Assembly: GCA_964419605.1 (NCBI GenBank)
Contig: CAYQQM010000006.1
Span: 25,325-89,324, forward strand
Reading direction: 5' to 3'
DNA length: 64,000 nt
Source: JABFXX01 sp964419605
GTDB taxonomy: Bacteria > Myxococcota_A > Polyangia > Haliangiales > Haliangiaceae
Both the position numbers and the translations under genes were made by a program. Below, piece after piece: positions 59,058-64,000 of this stretch (the stretch's first letter is position 1; every line of letters starts with the position of its first letter). The notes beneath the pieces are model-generated. The model did not search any database and was not told where the DNA came from. It saw nothing but the letters and a program-made list of their open reading frames with translations.

Positions 59058-60422
59058 TCATTTCTCCACAACGACGGTTTCTCCGACTTCGGGCACGCGA
59101 ACGTTCCATCCGAACGTCTCGTGAAGTCGTCGGCGAAATGCGTCGGCTGCGGCAGTTTCGCCGTGCGTTACGAGAGTGCTTCGCGGTGCTAGTTTCGAGA
59201 TGCGCAGCCAGTCGATCATCTCGGCGTAGTCGGCATGCGCTGACAGGCCTTCGATCTGGACGATCCGCGCGCGAACCGGCACGTATTGACCGAGCAGCTT
59301 AAGCTCGGATGCACCGTCGACAAGACTACGGCCCCGTGTTCCCGCGGCTTGGAACCCCACGAACAGGATCGTCGAGCGTTCGTCGGGTAGAAAGCGCTGC
59401 AAGTGGTGCAGGACGCGGCCCCCAGTGCACATGCCACTGGCCGAAATCACGATCATCGGACCCGCACTGCGATCGATCGCCTTGGAGTCGTCAGCAGTCT
59501 GCGAGTAGCGGGCGATGCGGCTCAGCTGCGCGCACTCGTGCGGGGATAAAGCGTGGTCGCCGACATGGCGACAGAACAGTTGCGTGGCATCGATCGCCAT
59601 GGGGCTGTCGAGAAATACGGGACAGTCGGGGATGCGCTGCTCTGCGCGAAGTTTCGATAGCAGATACAATAGGTGCTGGGCCCGCCCCACAGCAAAGGCT
59701 GGCACGACGGTAACGCCGCGTTTTTCGATGGTCTGTGCCACCACGTGCGCGAGCTCGGTCTCGATATCCACCTTGGGGTGGCGGCGGTCGCCGTAGGTCG
59801 ACTCGACAATCACGACGTCTGCGGCGGGAAGCGGGGCAGGCGGGGACATGATCGGGTCGTCGGGGCGTCCCACATCTCCGGAAAACGCGACCGTTTGGCC
59901 ATCGACAGCGATGTGAACGCACGCAGAACCGATGATGTGGCCAGCGCGCGTGAAGAAGGCGTCGATGCCGGGCGCGGGCGCAAAGGTGCGATCGAATTCG
60001 ACCGTGCGCAGCTGCGATAGGCTACGTTCTGCGTCCTGGCGCGTGTACAGCGGTAGCGCGGGATTGTGGCGTGAGTATCCCCACTTATTGGCGTGACGTG
60101 CCTCTTCTTCTTGCAGAAAGCCTGCGTCGGGCAACAGCAGTTCGAGCAAATCGCGCGTTCCGCGCGTACAATAGATCGGGCCGGCGAAGCCGGCGTTGCA
60201 CAGTCGCGGCAGATATCCAGAGTGATCGATGTGTGCGTGCGTCAAAACCACCGCATCGAGTTTAGTGACATCAAACGCAGGTTCGGCCCAATTTCGCTGT
60301 CGCAACTTTTTCGGTCCCTGAAACAAGCCGCAGTCGATCAGCACGCGTCCGCGGGCGCCAGCCACCAAATAGCGCGATCCAGTAACCGTATCGACAGCGC
60401 CCAAAAACGACAGTGTTGCCAT
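59058..60422 (-). CDS. metallo-beta-lactamase/beta-CASP RNA-processing nuclease
   Basis: 454 residues from the ATG at 60422. The metal-binding motif is VLTHAHIDHSGYLPRL, the beta-CASP part includes VPAFAVGRAQHLLYLLSKLR and VISASGMCTGGRVLHHL, and the end has GLSAHADYAEMIDWLR and LVTHGE. This is the CPSF73/YSH1-like bacterial group that cuts or trims RNA. It lies 7 bp after the alcohol dehydrogenase gene. Confidence 0.92.
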   Translation of the reverse strand: MATLSFLGAVDTVTGSRYLVAGARGRVLIDCGLFQGPKKLRQRNWAEPAFDVTKLDAVVLTHAHIDHSGYLPRLCNAGFAGPIYCTRGTRDLLELLLPDAGFLQEEEARHANKWGYSRHNPALPLYTRQDAERSLSQLRTVEFDRTFAPAPGIDAFFTRAGHIIGSACVHIAVDGQTVAFSGDVGRPDDPIMSPPAPLPAADVVIVESTYGDRRHPKVDIETELAHVVAQTIEKRGVTVVPAFAVGRAQHLLYLLSKLRAEQRIPDCPVFLDSPMAIDATQLFCRHVGDHALSPHECAQLSRIARYSQTADDSKAIDRSAGPMIVISASGMCTGGRVLHHLQRFLPDERSTILFVGFQAAGTRGRSLVDGASELKLLGQYVPVRARIVQIEGLSAHADYAEMIDWLRISKLAPRSTLVTHGETAAADAFRRRLHETFGWNVRVPEVGETVVVEK

Positions 60423-60429
60423 GGATCTC

Positions 60430-61470
60430 CTAGCGCTTGGGCACAACCACCGCTCGACCGCGGATTTTGCCTGCGCGCAATTGGGCGTACACCTCGGGTG
60501 CGTGCTCTAGCGGAAACGTCTCGACATCCATGCGGATTGCGCCGGTTCGGGCGAGCGCGACTAGTTCCATTAGTTCTGTGGTTGTTCCCCAGTAGCTTGT
60601 CGCGACCTCGGCTCCGTACGGCAGCGCAAAGAAGTTGACAGGGAGCGTTCCCATCGCGAGCCCGATGATCACGAGTCGTCCTTCTGCTCGCAGAATCTTT
60701 GCACCGAGAGCGAGTGTCGATTCGGCGCCAACCATGTCGAGTACAATATCAGCTCCCACTCCGCCGGTGGCTTTGCGGACCGCATCTCCGACCGTCGCAT
60801 CCGATCGCAGGGCAAGGTCGGCGCCGAGTTTGCGCGCGGATTCCAGCTTGTGATCATTGGTATCCACCGCGATCACGCGGGCGCTGGTGGTTGCTTTGAG
60901 CAGTTGAATGGCCATTTGGCCGAGGCCACCGACCCCGGTAACGACAGCCGTAGAGCCGGGATGGAGTCGGTCGCGCGACTTCGCGATCGCGTGATACGGA
61001 GTCAGCGCTGCATCGGCGAGCGGCGCCGCCTGGATCGGGTCGAGATCGCCGATCGGCACCAAGAACCGCGCGTTGGGTACCAGCATGTATTCCGCCATTC
61101 CTCCGTCGAGGCCGAGCCCACCTCCCGCAACCGCGATCTCCGCGGCTCGCTCGCAGTAGTTTTCGCGTCCGAGGCGGCACGGGCGGCACCGCCCGCATCC
61201 CCATGGCCCGTACACGAGGACTGCATCGCCTTTTTTTAGGTGGGGGACTCCCGCCCCCACTTGCTCGATCCATCCGGCGTTTTCGTGACCGAGTGTAAAC
61301 GGCAGCTTCCACGGTAGTTGGCCCTCGGGCCAGTCCATAAGATGGAGATCGGAGTGACAGGCCCCCGCGCCGGCGATCTTGATGAGCACTTGTCCAGACT
61401 CAACCTCTGGAACTGCAACCTCACAGAGCTCGGCCGGTTTTCCCCAGTGTGCCAACCGTAGTGCCTTCAT
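60430..61470 (-). CDS. zinc-dependent alcohol dehydrogenase
   Basis: 346 residues from the ATG at 61470; the long frame to 61863 lies over the neighbouring gene. The catalytic zinc site is AGACHSDLHLMDWPEG with GHENAGWIEQVG, the structural zinc has GCGRCRPCRLGRENYC, and the NAD(P) fold has VVTGVGGLGQMAIQLLK. It is an MDR-type dehydrogenase of unknown substrate. Confidence 0.92.
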   Translation of the reverse strand: MKALRLAHWGKPAELCEVAVPEVESGQVLIKIAGAGACHSDLHLMDWPEGQLPWKLPFTLGHENAGWIEQVGAGVPHLKKGDAVLVYGPWGCGRCRPCRLGRENYCERAAEIAVAGGGLGLDGGMAEYMLVPNARFLVPIGDLDPIQAAPLADAALTPYHAIAKSRDRLHPGSTAVVTGVGGLGQMAIQLLKATTSARVIAVDTNDHKLESARKLGADLALRSDATVGDAVRKATGGVGADIVLDMVGAESTLALGAKILRAEGRLVIIGLAMGTLPVNFFALPYGAEVATSYWGTTTELMELVALARTGAIRMDVETFPLEHAPEVYAQLRAGKIRGRAVVVPKR

Positions 61471-61528
61471 ACGCGCAGGGAAGAGCAAGTCGTGTGCCGT
61501 TACAATAGCCATTACCTCCGCGGGGTCG

Positions 61529-63544
61529 CTATGGCGCGAGAGGATGTGATGGGTTCGCCCGCAACGACTCTCCAATCGATAAGGGGTGCACGGCCTCGGT
61601 TTCATCGAACCAGATGTATTCGTCGAACTGGGCCGGCAGGACTGCTTGGAAGTAGTGGCTTTGGAGTTCCGTATCCGGTCGATACACGACGCCGATTGCG
61701 CGCTCGAGGCGCGGATCGGCGAGCTCGTCGCGTAGGTTGTCGCGGGCCGGTCTGAGCAGTGGGAGAAGAAACGCCGGTATGCCGCAATCGTGACACAGCC
61801 GTTCGTAACTGTCGGCGCGAGCGGGTCGGACGCGCATGCGCTCCATGGGTTCGTCCCACGCATGCGCTGCCGCTACCGTGCCGTGGTCGGTTCCGAACCC
61901 AATGATGAATACGTCGTCGCCGAACGCACCGCGGCATAGCTGGCCAACATTGTGCTCGCCGCGCACCGCCATCTCGGTCGCGCCGGCATCACCGACGTGC
62001 GAGTTGTGCTCCCATACGACCAGCTTTGCATCCCCGCGATGTGCGATGATCGATCGGATCGTGTCGAACATGTGCTGATCGCGCAGGTTCCACGATTCCG
62101 CCGCGCCATAGTACATCGAGCGGTAATAGTGCTCCGCCCCGGCGACCACGCGCGCGTTCTGGGCGGCGTCGAAAAATTCGTCGCCATCCTGTGCCGTGTA
62201 CTCGAGACGTTTTGCCAATAGATCTCGCAGCATGGCGATCACATCGGCTTCGCACGAGCTCATGCGGCTGACCAGTGCCGCTCTGCCGTACGCCGCAGGA
62301 TCGTGTTCCCAGGGTGTGAGGCGTCCGTACCGCGCGCGTGCCGCCTCCGCTGCCTGCGGGTCGACGCGATCGAGGTAGCGTACGACTTCGTATGCGGAGG
62401 TGTACATGCTGTAGAGATCCAGCCCCGAAAAGCTGACGTCGCGATCGGTGTCGGCGTTGTACGCGCGCAGCCACTCGATCAGCTCGTGCGTTTCCGCGTT
62501 GCGCCACATCCAGGTTGGGAACCGCGTGAACGGAATCCATCGCCGCGACAACGCTGGTCGGTGTCGCACGTACCGATCCACAGCGCTGGCGTCTGGCCAA
62601 TCGCCCTCAACCGCAATGGCTCGGAAGCCGCGACGCAGCACCAGCTGCTGGGTGATCCGCATCCGCATGCGGTAGAACTCCGAAGTCCCGTGGGTCGCTT
62701 CGCCGAGCAACACGACTCGCGCATCGCCAATTCGTTCCAGCAGCCGATCGAGCTGCGCATCCTCGATCCGATCGATGGGTTCGGCGCACTCTGCGATTAG
62801 CTTGGAGGCGGATGGAGCGCGGGATGCCGGGGCGGGCGCGACCAGCGGACCTGGTTTCCTACGAGGTAACACCCCGCGCCGAGTGCGCGCGTCTTCAGGT
62901 CCCTCCGCCCAACCTTGCGCCCCGATGAGCGGCACGAATTGCACCGCACCGAGATCTTCGCGGCGGTACTCGGTTTTGTCGACGCGGGTGACGCGTACCA
63001 ACTCTTGCGCGCGACCCGTGCCGACAGGAATGACCAACCGGCCGCCAATCGCCAGCTGATCGAGCAGGGCAGAGGGAACCTCAGGGCCCCCTGCGGCGAC
63101 GATGATTGCGTCAAACGGGGCGTGCTCGGCCCACCCCAGCGTGCCATCGCCGCACCGAACTTCGACGTTAGCGAACCCGAGCCGTGCGAGCCGCTCGCGC
63201 GCGATCTCTGCAAGCTCGTGATGGCGCTCAACGGTGTAGACTTGCTTGGCGATGCGCGCGAGTACCGCGGCGGCGTAGCCAGACCCGGTGCCGATTTCCA
63301 AAACTCGGTCTGCCGGCCCAACGTCGAGCGCCTCGGTCATCACAGCGACGATGTAGGGTTGTGAGATCGTCTGTCCGGATTCAATCGGCAGCGGTCGATC
63401 TTCGTAGGCCATCTCCGCGAGCGCGGGCGGCACGAATGCTTCTCGAGGCACCGAGCCTAGTGCCTCGAGCACGCGCGAGTCGCGCACGCCACGTGCACGG
63501 ATGTGCCGATCGATCATGTACTGGCGTGCTGCAGCTGGATTCAT
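61529..63544 (-). CDS. protein-L-isoaspartate methyltransferase fused to erythromycin esterase-like domain
   Basis: 671 residues from the ATG at 63544. Residues about 1-210 are PCMT: VPREAFVPPALAEMAYEDRP, QTISQPYIVAVMTEAL, VLEIGTGSGYAAAVLARIA. From about 245 the erythromycin-esterase fold follows: VVLLGEATHGTSEFYRMRMR, FRAIAVEGDWPDASAVDRYV, WEHNSHVGDA and the closing AQFDEYIWFDETEAVHPL. PCMT repairs isoaspartyl proteins. The esterase part has the conserved His and Glu residues but unknown substrate, and the fusion is seen in other phyla. Confidence 0.92.
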   Translation of the reverse strand: MNPAAARQYMIDRHIRARGVRDSRVLEALGSVPREAFVPPALAEMAYEDRPLPIESGQTISQPYIVAVMTEALDVGPADRVLEIGTGSGYAAAVLARIAKQVYTVERHHELAEIARERLARLGFANVEVRCGDGTLGWAEHAPFDAIIVAAGGPEVPSALLDQLAIGGRLVIPVGTGRAQELVRVTRVDKTEYRREDLGAVQFVPLIGAQGWAEGPEDARTRRGVLPRRKPGPLVAPAPASRAPSASKLIAECAEPIDRIEDAQLDRLLERIGDARVVLLGEATHGTSEFYRMRMRITQQLVLRRGFRAIAVEGDWPDASAVDRYVRHRPALSRRWIPFTRFPTWMWRNAETHELIEWLRAYNADTDRDVSFSGLDLYSMYTSAYEVVRYLDRVDPQAAEAARARYGRLTPWEHDPAAYGRAALVSRMSSCEADVIAMLRDLLAKRLEYTAQDGDEFFDAAQNARVVAGAEHYYRSMYYGAAESWNLRDQHMFDTIRSIIAHRGDAKLVVWEHNSHVGDAGATEMAVRGEHNVGQLCRGAFGDDVFIIGFGTDHGTVAAAHAWDEPMERMRVRPARADSYERLCHDCGIPAFLLPLLRPARDNLRDELADPRLERAIGVVYRPDTELQSHYFQAVLPAQFDEYIWFDETEAVHPLSIGESLRANPSHPLAP

Positions 63545-63783
63545 GCTGCCAAGTAGAGCAAGCAACGCGCCAGGGCTGTGGCCAGCCAAATCGCGCAGGC
63601 AGCGCATATGGCGTAATCTTTGTGCAAGATTTTCGCGAAATCAGCCCTCGGGCTGGGCACGTCCATTGCTGTCGTAGCGCCATGTGAGGACGTACTGGGC
63701 GCAACCACTGGAAACCGTTGCGCAAGCGATCGGGGTCACGCTCGAGGGACTTACCGCAGCGGAAGCGGTGCCTGTCGGGTAAA

Positions 63784-63999
63784 TCACGCAAGCCTCGCCG
63801 AGCCCCGAGCAATCGTGTAGTGCTTCGCCACGTCGGCGCTCAACATCGCCGAGGGCCCCCAAGGGGACTTCCTTCGGGGCGCTGGCAGAACGTCGCGTCG
63901 TTGCGACTGCGCCGCCCGGAGAAGCTGGTCCGCGATGTCCGCATGCCCCTTCGACGGAAGCTCAGCGATGATTTCCAGGGCGTGGCAAAAGAATTCGAT
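63784..63999 (-). pseudogene. possible four-helix-bundle protein, cut by window edge and an interspersed repeat
   Basis: The minus-strand frame is open from the right edge. IEFFCHALEIIAELPSKGHA, then DIADQLLRAAQSQRRD, resembles the start of four-helix-bundle (S23/IVP-type) proteins, whose next segment is normally a conserved helix with an NxAEG motif. Here the reading frame runs instead into the 31-bp repeat (LPAPRRKSPWG) and a short unrelated tail. It is probably a relic disrupted by the repeat. The N terminus is outside the window. Confidence 0.45.
63856..63886 (+). repeat. interspersed 31-bp repeat, right-end copy
   Basis: CCCCCAAGGGGACTTCCTTC followed by GGGGCGCTGGC, identical over 31 bp to the reverse complement of 42503-42533. 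Confidence 0.85.
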
Positions 64000-64000
64000 G

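Noticed and set aside
63641..63862. 73-residue minus-strand frame ending RYDSNGRAQPEG
   Set aside because: It needs a TTG start inside the interspersed repeat and overlaps the four-helix relic in another frame. A secreted-protein tail is possible, but not supportable.

Overview
The window is GC-rich and gene-dense. The combination of Hanks-type Ser/Thr kinases, several FHA proteins, PEGA and PASTA domains, an RNase Y-like protein, short 'alanine-cysteine' lipobox lipoproteins and an extracellular contractile injection system (eCIS) suggests a member of the Myxococcota or a close deltaproteobacterial relative. This is inference from gene content only; there is no rRNA or tRNA in the window to confirm it.

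Region 1 (1-9.1 kb) is the baseplate half of an eCIS-type phage-tail-like machine on the + strand. It holds two gp5/VgrG-like spike proteins (the first cut by the window edge), a small zinc-ribbon protein, a gp25-like wedge protein, a large baseplate-J-like protein, a tail-protein-I homologue carrying an N-terminal PASTA domain, and a 510-residue protein of unknown role. Region 2 (9.2-16.6 kb) is an accessory island: an orphan gene, two copies and one remnant of a REP-associated tyrosine transposase with long REP-like repeats, and four toxin-antitoxin pairs (BrnTA, HigBA, VapBC, nucleotidyltransferase plus small partner).

Region 3 (16.7-32.4 kb) reads as the control half of the injection-system locus. 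It has four FHA proteins in a row (one with a degenerate periplasmic von Willebrand A domain), a Ycf46-like AAA+ ATPase, a Ycf35-like DUF1257 protein, a DUF2997 protein, a DUF4157 eCIS core-domain protein, a pentapeptide-repeat protein, an unknown protein and a TPR protein. On the opposite strand is an operon of two paralogous lipoproteins, a tail-anchored Ser/Thr kinase, an unknown protein and a PP2C phosphatase. The arrangement recalls the threonine-phosphorylation control of type VI secretion, here tied to an eCIS.

Region 4 (32.4-44.9 kb) is mostly housekeeping: queG, a lysine 2,3-aminomutase-like gene, nudix, nth, a lipoprotein, an FAD-linked oxidase, an A-type Fe-S carrier, a rhodanese-ThiF fusion, a PEGA-domain kinase and a secreted trypsin-like protease with C-terminal repeats. 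Region 5 (45-50.9 kb) is a sulfate-uptake operon (sbp-cysT-cysW-cysA) bracketed by two DUF2292 genes and followed by a porin; its promoter is covered by a perfect 24-bp palindrome. Region 6 (51-58.3 kb) holds an RNase Y-like gene and an ISC iron-sulfur operon (iscS-iscU-iscA-hscB-hscA-fdx) headed by a MerR-family regulator instead of IscR. An 18-bp palindrome occurs twice in front of that regulator and once in front of the distant A-type carrier, which suggests a MerR-controlled Fe-S regulon. Region 7 (58.3-64 kb) has a MITE-like element, an OsmC protein, a beta-CASP nuclease, a zinc alcohol dehydrogenase and a PCMT-erythromycin esterase fusion.

Short interspersed repeats built around GGAAGTCCC are scattered through the window, several inside coding linkers.
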